From Hahella sp. HN01 (GTDB taxonomy: Bacteria; Pseudomonadota; Gammaproteobacteria; Pseudomonadales; Oleiphilaceae), in assembly GCF_018986435.1 (NCBI RefSeq), contig NZ_JAHMIN010000037.1, forward strand, positions 13,388 through 66,066: a stretch of DNA of 52,679 bases, written 5' to 3'. The position numbers were made by a program, and so were the translations under genes. The notes under the pieces are model-generated. The model saw only the letters and a program-made list of their open reading frames with translations, ran no database searches and was not told the DNA's origin. Of this stretch, positions 18,696-27,631 are shown in pieces. Numbering within the stretch: position 1 is the first letter of the stretch; each line of letters begins with the position of its first letter.

Positions 18696-19586
18696 ATGCA
18701 CAACGAAACACTGACACTAAGCTCTCCAGCGAAACTGAATCTTTTTCTACACATCACAGGCAGACGCCCTGATGGCTACCACGAACTGCAGACTCTGTTT
18801 CAATTACTGGATTACGGCGACAGCCTGAGCTTCACTCCCAGAGATGATCAAAGCATAACGCTGGAGCCAAATCTCCCCGGCGTGCCGGAAGCAGACAACC
18901 TCATCATCAAAGCCGCCCATCTACTAAAAGAGCATGTGGCGGCCGCAAGCCCAAATAAGGTTAAGCAAATTAGCGGAGTCTCCATCTATATAGACAAGAA
19001 GCTGCCAATGGGCGGCGGCATCGGCGGCGGCAGCTCCAACGCTGCGACGACATTGTTAGCGCTAAATAAATTGTGGAATACAGATCTCGATACTGAAACT
19101 CTGGCCGAACTGGGATTAAAACTCGGGGCGGACGTACCCGTATTCGTTCGTGGCGCGACAGCTTTCGCCGAAGGTGTGGGAGACATTCTCCACCCCGTCG
19201 ACACTCAGGAAAAATGGTATTTAGTCATCCACCCAAACCTCCATATCTCTACCGCTAAAATTTTTTCAGATAAGTGGTTGACAAGAGACACACCAAAAAG
19301 CACAATAGCGCCCGCTCTTGAGGGAGATCTCGAAAACCTCCGAAACGACTGTGAAACAGTAGTTTGCAGGATGTACCCAGAGATTCGCGAGGCGATAAAT
19401 TGGCTAGATCAATTTTCGCCAGCTAGATTAACCGGAACAGGGGCCTGCATCTTTGCAAGCTTCTCCGAAAAAAAGCGAGCGGAATATGTTCTCTCCCAAA
19501 TGCCGACAAAATATCACGGCTTTGTCGCCAAGAGCATTAATGAGTCGCCAGTTCAGTCAGAACTCAAAAAATGGCGTCATCATTAA
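18696..19586 (+). CDS. ispE: 4-diphosphocytidyl-2-C-methyl-D-erythritol kinase IspE
   Basis: IspE, 296 residues, phosphorylates CDP-methylerythritol in the MEP isoprenoid pathway. GHMP-kinase features are [13 protein letters not shown] at the N terminus, the glycine-rich ATP loop [17 protein letters not shown] and the C-terminal [12 protein letters not shown]. Start ATG 18696 gives [14 protein letters not shown]. It lies between lolB and tRNA-Gln, all on the plus strand. Confidence 0.95.
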   Translation: MHNETLTLSSPAKLNLFLHITGRRPDGYHELQTLFQLLDYGDSLSFTPRDDQSITLEPNLPGVPEADNLIIKAAHLLKEHVAAASPNKVKQISGVSIYIDKKLPMGGGIGGGSSNAATTLLALNKLWNTDLDTETLAELGLKLGADVPVFVRGATAFAEGVGDILHPVDTQEKWYLVIHPNLHISTAKIFSDKWLTRDTPKSTIAPALEGDLENLRNDCETVVCRMYPEIREAINWLDQFSPARLTGTGACIFASFSEKKRAEYVLSQMPTKYHGFVAKSINESPVQSELKKWRHH

Positions 19587-19612
19587 AACTGATAGCAGAA
19601 ATGCGACTCCAC

Positions 19613-19687
19613 TGGGGTGTAGCCAAGCGGTAAGGCAGCGGGTTTTGATCCCGTCATGCGTAGGTTCGAATCCTACCACCCCAGCCA
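19613..19687 (+). tRNA. tRNA-Gln (anticodon UUG)
   Basis: A 75-nt cloverleaf: acceptor TGGGGTG, anticodon loop TTTTGAT in stem CGGG/CCCG, T-loop TTCGAAT, discriminator G and encoded CCA. tRNA-Gln between ispE and prs is the arrangement seen in Pseudomonas. Only 26 bp separate it from ispE, so it is probably co-transcribed. Confidence 0.97.
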
Positions 19688-19751
19688 ACTTCCAAACCCA
19701 CTCCTTTAAAAATTCATTATTTGCCTAGACGCTATTATGAAGGTACGTCCC

Positions 19752-20696
19752 GTGTCCAAGTTAATGGTTTTTACCGGCCAAGCAAACCCCGAACTAGCCA
19801 AGAACGTCGTTGATACGCTCCATATCCCTATGGGCGCCGCAGCCGTCACCCGCTTCAGCGATGGCGAAGTATCGGTGGAGATCAATGAAAACGTGCGCGG
19901 TCGGGACGTTTTCATTATTCAGCCTACTTGTGCGCCCACCAATGATAATTTGATGGAGCTGGTGGTTATGGCTGATGCGCTCAGAAGAGCTTCGGCAGGT
20001 AGAATCACCGCAGTAATTCCTTATTACGGTTATGCTCGTCAGGATCGCAGACCCCGATCTTCCCGTGTCCCTATCAGCGCAAAAGTCGTTGCGGACATAC
20101 TTACCGGCGTCGGCATCAATCGCGTACTGACTGTGGATCTTCACGCAGACCAGATCCAGGGCTTCTTCCACATTCCAGTGGACAACGCCTACGCCACTCC
20201 GGTCATGCTTGACGATATCGAGCGTCGCAATTTTGAAAACTTCGTTGTCGTTTCCCCAGATGTTGGCGGCGTTGTGCGCGCCCGCGCATTCGCCAAGCGA
20301 CTGGACGACGCAGATCTGGCGATCATAGACAAACGTCGCCCACGCGCCAACGAAGCTCAGGTCATGCACATTATCGGCGAAGTGCAAGATAAAGTTTGCA
20401 TCCTGGTCGACGACATCGTGGACACAGCAGGAACCCTTTGCAAAGCCGCCAACGCTCTAAAAGAGCACGGCGCCAGCAAAGTTATCGCTTACATCACTCA
20501 CCCTGTACTCTCCGGTCCGGCTATCGAAAACATCGAAAACTCCGTACTGGACGAGCTTGTGGTCACCGACACAATTCCATTGAGTGACAAAGCCCAGAAA
20601 TGTGATAAAATCCGCCAGCTTTCTTTGGCGGGCCTATTGGCCGAATCGATTCGTCGCGTTTGCAACGAAGAGTCGATCAGCGCCATGTTCGGATAA
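19752..20696 (+). CDS. prs: Ribose-phosphate pyrophosphokinase
   Basis: PRPP synthetase, 314 residues, makes phosphoribosyl pyrophosphate for nucleotide, His and Trp synthesis. Seen are [16 protein letters not shown], the ATP/flexible loop [23 protein letters not shown] and the PRPP-binding signature [15 protein letters not shown] choose GTG 19752 ([11 protein letters not shown]), which matches the Pseudomonas N terminus and has GAAGG eight bases upstream. ATG 19737 would add five residues. Confidence 0.95.
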   Translation: MSKLMVFTGQANPELAKNVVDTLHIPMGAAAVTRFSDGEVSVEINENVRGRDVFIIQPTCAPTNDNLMELVVMADALRRASAGRITAVIPYYGYARQDRRPRSSRVPISAKVVADILTGVGINRVLTVDLHADQIQGFFHIPVDNAYATPVMLDDIERRNFENFVVVSPDVGGVVRARAFAKRLDDADLAIIDKRRPRANEAQVMHIIGEVQDKVCILVDDIVDTAGTLCKAANALKEHGASKVIAYITHPVLSGPAIENIENSVLDELVVTDTIPLSDKAQKCDKIRQLSLAGLLAESIRRVCNEESISAMFG

Positions 20697-20725
20697 TTGT
20701 CCCGCCATATATCGGGATAAAGCGA

Positions 20726-20757
20726 CAAAGCTTCCTTCATGGAAGCTTTGTTTGTTT
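20726..20757 (+). terminator. Terminator between prs and rplY
   Basis: CAAAGCTTCC and GGAAGCTTTG form a 10-bp stem with a 5-nt loop followed by TTTGTTT. It lies about 30 bp after the prs stop and may attenuate read-through into rplY. Confidence 0.75.
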
Positions 20758-20842
20758 AAGACACCGGCAATTTCAACCGGTAACCACAATGCCTTTCAGG
20801 TCTGGTCGCGGACCTGCCGGGTTTAAAACTGAGGAAATAATC

Positions 20843-21469
20843 ATGAGTAATGAATTTAGCTTAAACGCTGAAAAGCGTGACGTTCAGGGGAAAGGTGCGA
20901 GCCGCCGCCTACGTCGCATTGACGGCAAAGTTCCTGGAATCATCTACGGCGGCGAAACCGCTCCTGTAGCTATTTCCGTCAGCCACAACCAGCTGAGCCA
21001 CGCCCTGCAGAATGAAGCGTTCTACTCTCACATTCTGACCCTGGACGTTGAAGGAACTAGTGAGTCCGTCATCCTGAAAGATCTGCAGCGCCACCCATAC
21101 AAGCCGATCATCATGCACGCTGACTTCCTGCGCGTACAAAAAGATCAGAAACTGCACGTAAATGTTCCTCTGCACTTCATCAACGAAGACAAGTGCGAAG
21201 GCGTACGTCAAGGCGGCGGCAGCATTTCTCACCAGCAAACAGAAGTCGAAGTAGTATGTTTGCCTGCCAACCTGCCTGAGTTCATCGAAGTTGACATGAC
21301 TTCCGTACAGGTTGAGCAAATCCTGCACCTTTCCGACCTGAAACTGCCTGAAGGCGTTGAGCTGGCTGAGCTGGTAAAAGGCGCAGACCACGACCTGCCT
21401 GTTGTTTCAGTACACAAGCCGAAAGGCGCCAAGGCTGACGAAGCTGAAGGCGAAGCTGAGGCTGAATAA
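20843..21469 (+). CDS. rplY: 50S ribosomal protein L25/Ctc (long form)
   Basis: L25 of the long CTC type, 208 residues, binds 5S rRNA. The N-terminal 5S-binding domain starts SNEFSLNAEKRDVQGKGASRRL and includes GIIYGGE. The C-terminal CTC domain contains HVNVPLHFINEDKC and LPEFIEVDMTSVQ, with an acidic alanine/glutamate tail. ATG 20843 follows GAGGAAATAATC; the frame is open further upstream but those codons cover the prs terminator. The stop is six bases before pth, suggesting an rplY-pth operon. Confidence 0.95.
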   Translation: MSNEFSLNAEKRDVQGKGASRRLRRIDGKVPGIIYGGETAPVAISVSHNQLSHALQNEAFYSHILTLDVEGTSESVILKDLQRHPYKPIIMHADFLRVQKDQKLHVNVPLHFINEDKCEGVRQGGGSISHQQTEVEVVCLPANLPEFIEVDMTSVQVEQILHLSDLKLPEGVELAELVKGADHDLPVVSVHKPKGAKADEAEGEAEAE

Positions 21470-21475
21470 GGCTCC

Positions 21476-22063
21476 ATGTCGAAGCCTGTTCGCGCCATTG
21501 TCGGGCTGGGAAATCCCGGCCCCGACTATGCCCAGACCCGGCATAACGCCGGGGCTCTCTGGTTAGAGCATCTAGCCAGAAAGAAAGGCCAATTCTTAAG
21601 ACCGGACAAAAAACTTCACGGCGACTATTGCAAAATATCCATCGCTGGCGAAGACATCCACCTGCTTTTTCCCACCACGTTCATGAACCGCAGCGGTCAA
21701 TCCGTTCTGAGCCTCAGCCAGTTCTACAAAATCGAACTGGAAAATATACTGGTGGCGCACGATGAACTGGACATTGACGCCGGAACGCTTCGCCTCAAAT
21801 TTGGCGGCGGACACGGGGGACACAACGGTCTGCGCGATATCATTCGCTGTTTTGGAGGGAATAAAGAATTCCCCCGTATGCGACTGGGTATCGGCCATCC
21901 CGGAGATAAAAGCAAAGTGACAGGCCATGTCCTTGGCAGAATCAACAAAGAAGATATGGACAAGCTGGAATCTGCGTTTTATCAACTAGACTCCCACCTG
22001 GAGGCAATCGTTTCCGGCCAGTGGGACACTGCGATGAACCGCCTGCACAGCTTTCGCGCCTGA
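21476..22063 (+). CDS. pth: Peptidyl-tRNA hydrolase
   Basis: Pth, 195 residues, releases peptide from stalled peptidyl-tRNA. The N-terminal VGLGNPGPDYAQTRHNAG carries the catalytic His and the ligand-binding Asn; FMNRSGQSV, DELDIDAGTLRLKFGGGHGGHNGL and MRLGIGHP are the other conserved blocks. The gene follows rplY by six bases. Confidence 0.96.
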   Translation: MSKPVRAIVGLGNPGPDYAQTRHNAGALWLEHLARKKGQFLRPDKKLHGDYCKISIAGEDIHLLFPTTFMNRSGQSVLSLSQFYKIELENILVAHDELDIDAGTLRLKFGGGHGGHNGLRDIIRCFGGNKEFPRMRLGIGHPGDKSKVTGHVLGRINKEDMDKLESAFYQLDSHLEAIVSGQWDTAMNRLHSFRA

Positions 22064-22084
22064 CGCATTTCCTTCCCTGCCAAC

Positions 22085-22113
22085 TGGCTCACGCCTCTCC
22101 GAATGCGTATAAT
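22085..22113 (+). promoter_or_regulatory. Candidate promoter in the pth-ychF gap
   Basis: A perfect -10 TATAAT (22108-22113) lies 17 bp after a poor -35 (TGGCTC) and is followed by TTGCGCC, a GC-rich discriminator. Transcription would start near 22120, well ahead of the ychF ATG at 22306. Confidence 0.45.
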
Positions 22114-22160
22114 TTGCGCCCACTAACGCGCCTAAAGCGCACCGGTTTCAAGATTACCAC

Positions 22161-22197
22161 CCGCAGCCCTCAAAATTTGAGCCTGCGGTTTAGTTTT
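22161..22197 (+). terminator. Hairpin with U-run in the pth-ychF gap
   Basis: CCGCAG/CTGCGG and CTCAA/TTGAG stack into one hairpin with a small internal loop (22161-22188), followed by TTTAGTTTT. It can end the pth transcript, attenuate ychF, or terminate a short RNA begun at about 22120. Confidence 0.55.
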
Positions 22198-22305
22198 CCG
22201 CCCTCCACACCAGACAGCAAATTTGTTGCATTGTCTGCCCAGGCTGGGCCGCCGAGACTTTATAGAGACCTAATTACTTAAATTTCCGAGCTTTGAGGAC
22301 ATATC

Positions 22306-23397
22306 ATGGGATTTAATTGCGGCATAGTCGGACTCCCTAACGTAGGCAAATCAACTCTATTCAACGCACTCACCCAAGCGGGCATCGACGCCGAAAACTT
22401 CCCTTTTTGCACCATTGAGCCCAACTCAGGCATCGTCGCCATGCCCGACCCTCGTTTGCAAAAGCTGGCGGAAATCGTCAAGCCGCAGAAAGTCATCCCC
22501 ACCACCATGGAATTTGTCGATATCGCAGGCTTAGTGGCCGGAGCCTCCAAGGGCGAAGGCTTGGGCAACCAGTTCCTGGCGAACATCAGACAGACTGACG
22601 CTATTGCACACGTAGTGCGCTGCTTTGCTGATGAAAATGTGGTTCACGTGGCGAATAAAGTCGATCCAGCCGCCGATATTGACGTCATCAATACAGAGCT
22701 GGCTCTCGCCGACCTGGACACAGTAGAAAAAGGCATCAAGCGGATCTCGCGCATCGCCAAAGGCGGAGACAAATTCGCCAAACAGCAAATTGAGGTGATG
22801 GAAAAATTACTGCCACACCTAAACGAAGCCAAGCCTGTACGCGCCTTGAATCTCAGCGCGGATGAAATGCTGGCGATCAGAGAGCTTTGCCTGCTTACCG
22901 TAAAGCCAACCATGTACATAGCCAACGTTGCCGAAGACGGCTTCGAGAACAACCCTCACCTTGACGTGGTGCGAGCCATCGCCGAAAAAGAAGGCGCTAT
23001 CGTCGTTCCCATCTGCAACAAGCTGGAATCCGAAATCGCAGAACTGGAAGACGAAGAGAAAACCGAATTCCTGGCCGACCTGGGCATGGAAGAACCCGGG
23101 CTCGATCGCGTCATTCGGGCCGGCTACAAACTGCTGGGCCTGCAGACTTATTTTACCGCTGGCGTAAAAGAAGTCCGCGCATGGACCGTTAAGATCGGCG
23201 CAACGGCTCCTCAGGCAGCAGGCGTCATCCACTCCGATTTCGAGCGCGGATTCATTCGGGCGGAAATCGTCAGCTATGACGACTTCACCTCCTTCAATGG
23301 AGAACAAGGAGCCAAAGAAGCTGGCAAATGGCGCCTGGAAGGCAAGGATTACATCGTTCAAGACGGCGACGTAATTCATTTCAGATTTAACGTATAA
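22306..23397 (+). CDS. ychF: Obg-related ATPase YchF
   Basis: YchF/OLA1, 363 residues, is a universally conserved P-loop ATPase that binds ribosomes. The N-terminal [18 protein letters not shown] is Walker [23 protein letters not shown] is the G3/switch segment, and NKLESEI corresponds to the altered G4 (N-x-x-E) responsible for ATP preference. The C-terminal TGS domain includes [18 protein letters not shown] and DGDVIHFRF. The pth-ychF order is conserved across gammaproteobacteria. Confidence 0.96.
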   Translation: MGFNCGIVGLPNVGKSTLFNALTQAGIDAENFPFCTIEPNSGIVAMPDPRLQKLAEIVKPQKVIPTTMEFVDIAGLVAGASKGEGLGNQFLANIRQTDAIAHVVRCFADENVVHVANKVDPAADIDVINTELALADLDTVEKGIKRISRIAKGGDKFAKQQIEVMEKLLPHLNEAKPVRALNLSADEMLAIRELCLLTVKPTMYIANVAEDGFENNPHLDVVRAIAEKEGAIVVPICNKLESEIAELEDEEKTEFLADLGMEEPGLDRVIRAGYKLLGLQTYFTAGVKEVRAWTVKIGATAPQAAGVIHSDFERGFIRAEIVSYDDFTSFNGEQGAKEAGKWRLEGKDYIVQDGDVIHFRFNV

Positions 23398-23414
23398 ACT
23401 GATGATTTTTAGGG

Positions 23415-23443
23415 TTGACAAGCCCACCAAAAAACAACAGAAT
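23415..23443 (+). promoter_or_regulatory. Promoter of tRNA-Met
   Basis: TTGACA, a 17-bp spacer and CAGAAT precede the tRNA by 18 bp. The following ACGCGCC discriminator resembles that of the tRNA-Leu promoter at 37036 and fits stringent control. Confidence 0.55.
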
Positions 23444-23461
23444 ACGCGCCTCAAATGAGAC

Positions 23462-23538
23462 GGCAAGGTAGCTCAGTTGGTTAGAGCACAGCACTCATAA
23501 TGCTGGGGTCGGCGGTTCAAATCCGCCCCTTGCTACCA
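23462..23538 (+). tRNA. tRNA-Met (elongator, anticodon CAU)
   Basis: A 77-nt cloverleaf: acceptor GGCAAGG with a G1-U72 wobble, D-arm TAGCTCAGTTGGTTAGAGC, anticodon loop CTCATAA, T-loop TTCAAAT, discriminator A and encoded CCA. The D-arm and variable loop match elongator tRNA-Met, and there is no initiator-type C1-A72 mismatch. Confidence 0.93.
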
Positions 23539-23545
23539 AGTTTCG

Positions 23546-23573
23546 AAAGCCCGCTTTTAAAGCGGGCTTTTTT
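23546..23573 (+). terminator. Rho-independent terminator after tRNA-Met
   Basis: AAGCCCGCT and AGCGGGCTT pair around TTTAA and are followed by a T-run. The remaining roughly 190 bp before the next gene hold only a small GGATAG/CTATCC dyad (23720-23736). Confidence 0.85.
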
Positions 23574-23767
23574 GTTTCTACCCCCTATTTCCTGCACCGC
23601 CACCCCGCACCCAACGACCAAAACGCATAAAAATAAAGCACATCCACTTTCAGTGTGTACTTTTGTTAATAAAATCAACAAAATAACAAAAAAAATTCTC
23701 GGCATACCGTGGATTTTTCGGATAGACGGACTATCCTTAATGGGGTAGCTACATTCGAGGTTAAGAC

Positions 23768-24511
23768 ATGTATTATTTTCGCTCCCTTCTTTTGGCGTTA
23801 TGCGCCACTCTCTGCTTATCAGCAAATGCGGAAGAGGTAACTTTCAATCTGGTTACCGAGAACTTCCCTCCCTACAACATGAGCGTAAATGATGCTGAGT
23901 ATGAACACAGACCCGAGGATATCACCGGTCTGATTACTGATGTTGTTAAACAGATTTTTACTAAGGCGAAAATCGGTTACACCATGAAGCTGCGTAATTG
24001 GAGCTACGCATACAACTACGCTCAGCGCAAAGAGTTCCGAGGAGTATTTGGAACCACTCTCACCGACGCCCGCAAACCGCTTTTCAAATGGGTTGGCCCT
24101 ATCGCATCAGACGGATGGGTGCTGTACGCCAAGGGAGGCTCCACCATTAAAATCAACTCTATTGAAGACGCCAAGAAGTACAAGATAGGCGCGTATAAAG
24201 GGGACGTTAGAGAACAGTGGCTTCTTTCCAATGGCTTTGAGACTTCCAGTCTCGACGACGACGCCCTGAACCCCAAAAGACTGCAAAACGGCCAAATCGA
24301 CCTCTGGATATCCGGCCCCGTATCCGGCCCATACTATGCTGCGAAGAATGGCGTCACCAACATCAAGCCTGTATTCACAGTTAAAGAGACACAGCTCTTC
24401 TTAGCGGTTAACAAGGAAACGCCAGATGAGTACGTTAACAAACTGAACGAAGCCCTGGAAAAAATTCGCTCCAGCGGCGAATTAGACAAAATTACCGCCA
24501 GATACAGATAG
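23768..24511 (+). CDS. Orphan periplasmic substrate-binding protein (family 3), first of a tandem pair
   Basis: A 247-residue exported protein with signal peptide MYYFRSLLLALCATLCLSANA and a solute-binding family 3 (amino-acid type) fold: TENFPPYNMS, ITGLITDVVKQIF, FKWVGPIASDGWVLYAK and FLAVNKETPDEYV. Such proteins deliver ligands to ABC importers or sensor proteins. No permease or ATPase gene is nearby. It is about 60 percent identical by eye to the next gene, clearly a tandem duplication. Start ATG 23768 follows GAGGT. Confidence 0.85.
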   Translation: MYYFRSLLLALCATLCLSANAEEVTFNLVTENFPPYNMSVNDAEYEHRPEDITGLITDVVKQIFTKAKIGYTMKLRNWSYAYNYAQRKEFRGVFGTTLTDARKPLFKWVGPIASDGWVLYAKGGSTIKINSIEDAKKYKIGAYKGDVREQWLLSNGFETSSLDDDALNPKRLQNGQIDLWISGPVSGPYYAAKNGVTNIKPVFTVKETQLFLAVNKETPDEYVNKLNEALEKIRSSGELDKITARYR

Positions 24512-24532
24512 ACAACAGAGTCTTACAAAGAC

Positions 24533-24560
24533 TGCGAAGCCCCATTTGACGGGCTTCGCA
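24533..24560 (+). terminator. Hairpin between the two binding-protein genes
   Basis: TGCGAAGCCC and GGGCTTCGCA form a 10-bp stem with an 8-nt loop, followed by GAGACTTT rather than a pure U-run. Probably a weak terminator for the first paralogue. Confidence 0.5.
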
Positions 24561-24695
24561 GAGACTTTCCCACCCGTTTCTTTTTACTTATCCGGAAAAC
24601 TACTTATTCGGAAGTCACCTACTCCAGCTGTTTAATAAGCAGCCAGACTATTCGTTAGTCAGAACACTATCCGCCCAGCCGTTTGAGGTGATTTA

Positions 24696-25430
24696 ATGAT
24701 CGCTAAGAAGCTATTGTTGGTTTCTGTTCTCTTTCTGTCCGCCATTGCTCGTGGCGAAACCTTTAACCTGGTCACGGAAAATTTCCCGCCTTTTAACATG
24801 GGCGAGGAAGACCACAAATACGAACACAAAGCTGACGCTATCAGCGGCATCAACGTAGACATTGTAAAAGAGCTCTTCAAACGCTCGGGTTACGACTACC
24901 GCATGAAGCTCAGAAACTGGAATTACGCTTACAACTTTGCACAACGCAAGGAATTTCGTGGCGTATTCGGCACTACATTGACTGACGCGCGCAAACCACT
25001 GTTCAAGTGGGTCGGCCCCCTCGCCAAGAATGACTGGGTCTTCTTCGCAAGGAATGACACAACAATCAAAATAAACTCTGTAGAAGACGCCAAGCCCTAT
25101 TTGATTGGCTGCTACAAGGATGACTCCAGAGCGCAGTTTTTGAAGAACAACGGCTTCAACGCTTCAGAGCTGGAAGATGACAGCCTCAACCCAAAGAGAC
25201 TGCAGCAAAGACAAGTTGATCTCTGGATCTCCAGCACCGCATCAGGCTATTACTACGCCAAGCTGGCCGGAGTTTCCGACATCAAACCTATCTTTACCAT
25301 AAGAGACACCAGTTTATATCTGGCGATGAACAAGGACACACCTGACGAAAACATTGAGCACCTCAACAAAGTGCTCGATAAGATGCGTACTGAAGGCTAT
25401 TTGGACAAAGTGTACTCAAACTACAAATAG
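24696..25430 (+). CDS. Orphan periplasmic substrate-binding protein (family 3), second of a tandem pair
   Basis: A 244-residue paralogue of the preceding gene with signal peptide MIAKKLLLVSVLFLSAIARG. It shares NLVTENFPPFNMG, MKLRNWNYAYNFAQRKEFRG, VFGTTLTDARKPLFKWVGP and PDENIEHLNKVLDKM. The family 3 fold implies binding of an amino acid or related small polar ligand; differences cluster around WVFFARNDTT and WISSTASGYYYAK, so ligand preference may have diverged. Start ATG 24696 follows GAGGTGA. It is convergent with the PlsC gene, seven bases apart. Confidence 0.85.
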   Translation: MIAKKLLLVSVLFLSAIARGETFNLVTENFPPFNMGEEDHKYEHKADAISGINVDIVKELFKRSGYDYRMKLRNWNYAYNFAQRKEFRGVFGTTLTDARKPLFKWVGPLAKNDWVFFARNDTTIKINSVEDAKPYLIGCYKDDSRAQFLKNNGFNASELEDDSLNPKRLQQRQVDLWISSTASGYYYAKLAGVSDIKPIFTIRDTSLYLAMNKDTPDENIEHLNKVLDKMRTEGYLDKVYSNYK

Positions 25431-25437
25431 AGAGTTC

Positions 25438-26160
25438 TTACGCCTGGCTTAAGGCGGCTGAAGTCCGCCTTATCCACTCTTCCATTTCCCTGTGAACTTC
25501 GTCAGTAGCTCGGCCGCTGGTTTCAATTGGCGCGCCGACTTTCACCTTTATCAAACCTGGACGCTTACTAATACTGCCGGCAGGCCAGCAATCTCCAGCG
25601 TTGTGCGCCACAGGCAGCAAAGGGACGCCGGCGCTGACAGCCAACAAAGCGCCGCCCTTGTTGTATTTACCAACCTGCCCAGGACGAACGCGCGTCCCTT
25701 CAGGATAAATCACAACCCAATACCCTGAGGTCAGACGCTCCTTTCCCTGCTTAAGCAATTGCTTAAGCGCCGCTGACGGCTTACTCCGGTCGATGGCGAT
25801 GGGTTTCAATCTCTTTAGCGCCCAACCAAAAAATGGCACTTTCATCAACTCTTGCTTAAGTACAGTACACTGAGGACGAAATATGACGCCCAATAAATAA
25901 GTCTCCCAAGCGCTCTGATGATTGCTGACAACCACACAGCTCGTCTTTGGAATGTTCTCCAGCCCTTCGATCTCATAACGTATACCGCAGACAATACGCG
26001 CCCACCAAAGTGCGAACACATTAAACCGGGAGACGATGTAGTAACGCTTTTCAAAATTGACGTAAGGACCTACCAGCATCCCAACCAAAGATGTGATGAT
26101 GACGCCCCAAGCATACCCAATGTAAAAAACGAAAGACCGAAATAGCTGAAATGCCTGCAC
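25438..26160 (-). CDS. 1-acyl-sn-glycerol-3-phosphate acyltransferase (PlsC family)
   Basis: A roughly 240-residue membrane-associated acyltransferase that would convert lysophosphatidic acid to phosphatidic acid. The catalytic HX4(D/E) motif appears as NHQSAWETYL, with the acceptor-phosphate motif YPEGTRVRPGQ and VPLLPVAHNAG following. An N-terminal hydrophobic helix (SFVFYIGYAWGVIITSLVGML) anchors it. I prefer GTG 26160 (VQAFQLFRS); the frame is open to a TTG at 26211, but the added residues are not family-like. It may be one of several PlsC paralogues. Confidence 0.85.
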   Translation of the reverse strand: MQAFQLFRSFVFYIGYAWGVIITSLVGMLVGPYVNFEKRYYIVSRFNVFALWWARIVCGIRYEIEGLENIPKTSCVVVSNHQSAWETYLLGVIFRPQCTVLKQELMKVPFFGWALKRLKPIAIDRSKPSAALKQLLKQGKERLTSGYWVVIYPEGTRVRPGQVGKYNKGGALLAVSAGVPLLPVAHNAGDCWPAGSISKRPGLIKVKVGAPIETSGRATDEVHREMEEWIRRTSAALSQA

Positions 26161-26309
26161 TTTTGCCCGCCTTTTTTCAATGCCCGCAAAGGATATCAAC
26201 TCCCCGCCCAAAGCTGCAATGAATGTTATCCCTCAACGTCCCAGAAACCCATTGTTTGAGGGATATTGCGACTAAAGTACACCCTCTCAGACAGTCACCC
26301 GCTCACCCC

Positions 26310-26350
26310 TTGATCAATATCAAGACTCCCTTTCGGGAGCTGGATACACT
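26310..26350 (+). promoter_or_regulatory. FNR/Anr box with -10 element, class II promoter for the hemN-like gene
   Basis: TTGATCAATATCAA (26310-26323) is a perfect FNR/Anr site (TTGAT-N4-ATCAA). A -10-like TACACT sits at 26345-26350; a start near 26358 would put the box centre at -41.5, the class II activation position. The leader to the ATG at 26471 is about 113 nt and includes a CACTTG-CCAA-CAAGTG hairpin (26373-26388). The site lies between divergent plsC and the hemN-like gene. Confidence 0.8.
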
Positions 26351-26470
26351 GACCATGGAGAGAGGGGGGATCCACTTGCCAACAAGTGTGACAGCAGGCG
26401 CGCGCGCTAAATCGCGGACAATGAGAGTCAAACGCGCGCAGATGTTTTCTTACCTGGTTGGAGACCCAAT

Positions 26471-27487
26471 ATGCCAGTTGGAAAGGTTGTCGAACAAGCG
26501 AAACAAAATGGGGGTAATGATAGCTGGGTTTATTTGCTCAACTCCCCCCCCAAAGAGTTCTCCAGTGAGAACTGGAGCGCCTTGGACGAGGGAGCCTATG
26601 AAGCGGATTATCGCAACAGCTCCCTGGCTCGATATTATGAGGGCGGGTTCGCATTGAGCGTTCAAGCGCCTTGCTTTAATACACTTGTCAGTGCGGAAAA
26701 TTACGCCCGCCGACTCCCATCCATGAATGCTAATTTGCAGAAGTACATCGACTATATCGTGAAAGAAGTGAGACTACTCAAGCAAAACCTTCCCGCCGGC
26801 AGCCAGGTTAAGTACCTGCATTGGTTCGGCGATCTGGTTCGCCAGCTCACTCCCGCGGCGCAGACTCAGGTGATGTACTATTTGGGCAGGGAGTTCAAAC
26901 TAAACTTCGACGCCGATGCTCGCCATGTTATCGAGCTGGACGCTCGCCCTGACTCCGAGGAAGCGCTAGCCCTGATTAAAGGGTTGGGCTTTAACATTGT
27001 CTGCATCAATGATCCTGGTGAATACGCACAGTCCTTCCCTATTGAGAGTCTTAGGGATTGGCTGCAGACCATTCGAGCATTCGACTTCAAAGCCGTTTAT
27101 CTGCGCCTGAAAGTGACTCCTGCGACCGTCACCGCACTATCCGAGCACCTTGAGGAAATTCTGACAGAGAGACCGCAAGGCATCCTACTCTCCAGCCATA
27201 AAATGGAATCCGCCGGCACAGCAGGCCTGGAAGCGGCGCTAAAAGATTTCAAGCGGCGTATTAAGTCCGCATCGTTTATTCCTATCACGCAAGACTTTTT
27301 CGCACTACCTTGGACAGGCTTGATTAGCCAGGGAGTCAGCTGTCTACATGGCGTTGGGCTGGGCGCATTTTCTTACACACCTCATTACCAGTTGCGCAAC
27401 GCCACACAGTTGGACGACTACTACAAAGCTCTGGACAACAGCGAGCTTCCAGCAAGAGCAATTCGTTACACTCAAACCCAGTTGTAA
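26471..27487 (+). CDS. HemN-like protein lacking the radical-SAM cysteine motif (probable pseudoenzyme)
   Basis: A 338-residue protein that I recognise as a degenerate relative of oxygen-independent coproporphyrinogen III oxidase HemN (about 457 residues). Correspondences in order: LARYYEGGFALSVQAP against the HemN PLSLYVHIPF region; VKYLHWFGDLVRQLTPAAQ against QLHWGGGTPTYL; REFKLNFDADARHVIELD against the FNADAEISIEVD segment; SQGVSCLHGVGLGAFSY and LDDYYKALD near the end. The CxxxCxxC cluster motif is gone (APCFNTLVSAENY remains) and the GGGTP SAM loop is altered. The HemN C-terminal domain is absent. The reading frame is intact, has a GGAG Shine-Dalgarno, and an FNR-type promoter. It precedes anr, the same neighbourhood hemN has in Pseudomonas. 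Confidence 0.7.
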   Translation: MPVGKVVEQAKQNGGNDSWVYLLNSPPKEFSSENWSALDEGAYEADYRNSSLARYYEGGFALSVQAPCFNTLVSAENYARRLPSMNANLQKYIDYIVKEVRLLKQNLPAGSQVKYLHWFGDLVRQLTPAAQTQVMYYLGREFKLNFDADARHVIELDARPDSEEALALIKGLGFNIVCINDPGEYAQSFPIESLRDWLQTIRAFDFKAVYLRLKVTPATVTALSEHLEEILTERPQGILLSSHKMESAGTAGLEAALKDFKRRIKSASFIPITQDFFALPWTGLISQGVSCLHGVGLGAFSYTPHYQLRNATQLDDYYKALDNSELPARAIRYTQTQL

Positions 27488-27631
27488 CAAAAGGTGAAAA
27501 CTATGTAAAAACAAAGGCGAGCGCAGGTTTTCCCTGTAAATTTCCCATTGTAGGGATTTGCTTTTAAATAGCTATTGGCTATCCTAGAAGCCTCTTTAAG
27601 CAGTTTCACTCATCCAGCCACGAGGCAACCG

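Noticed and set aside
26223-26657. 144-codon plus-strand ORF over the FNR box and the hemN-like start
   Set aside because: It overlaps the regulatory region and the hemN-like gene in another frame, and its translation resembles no protein family.
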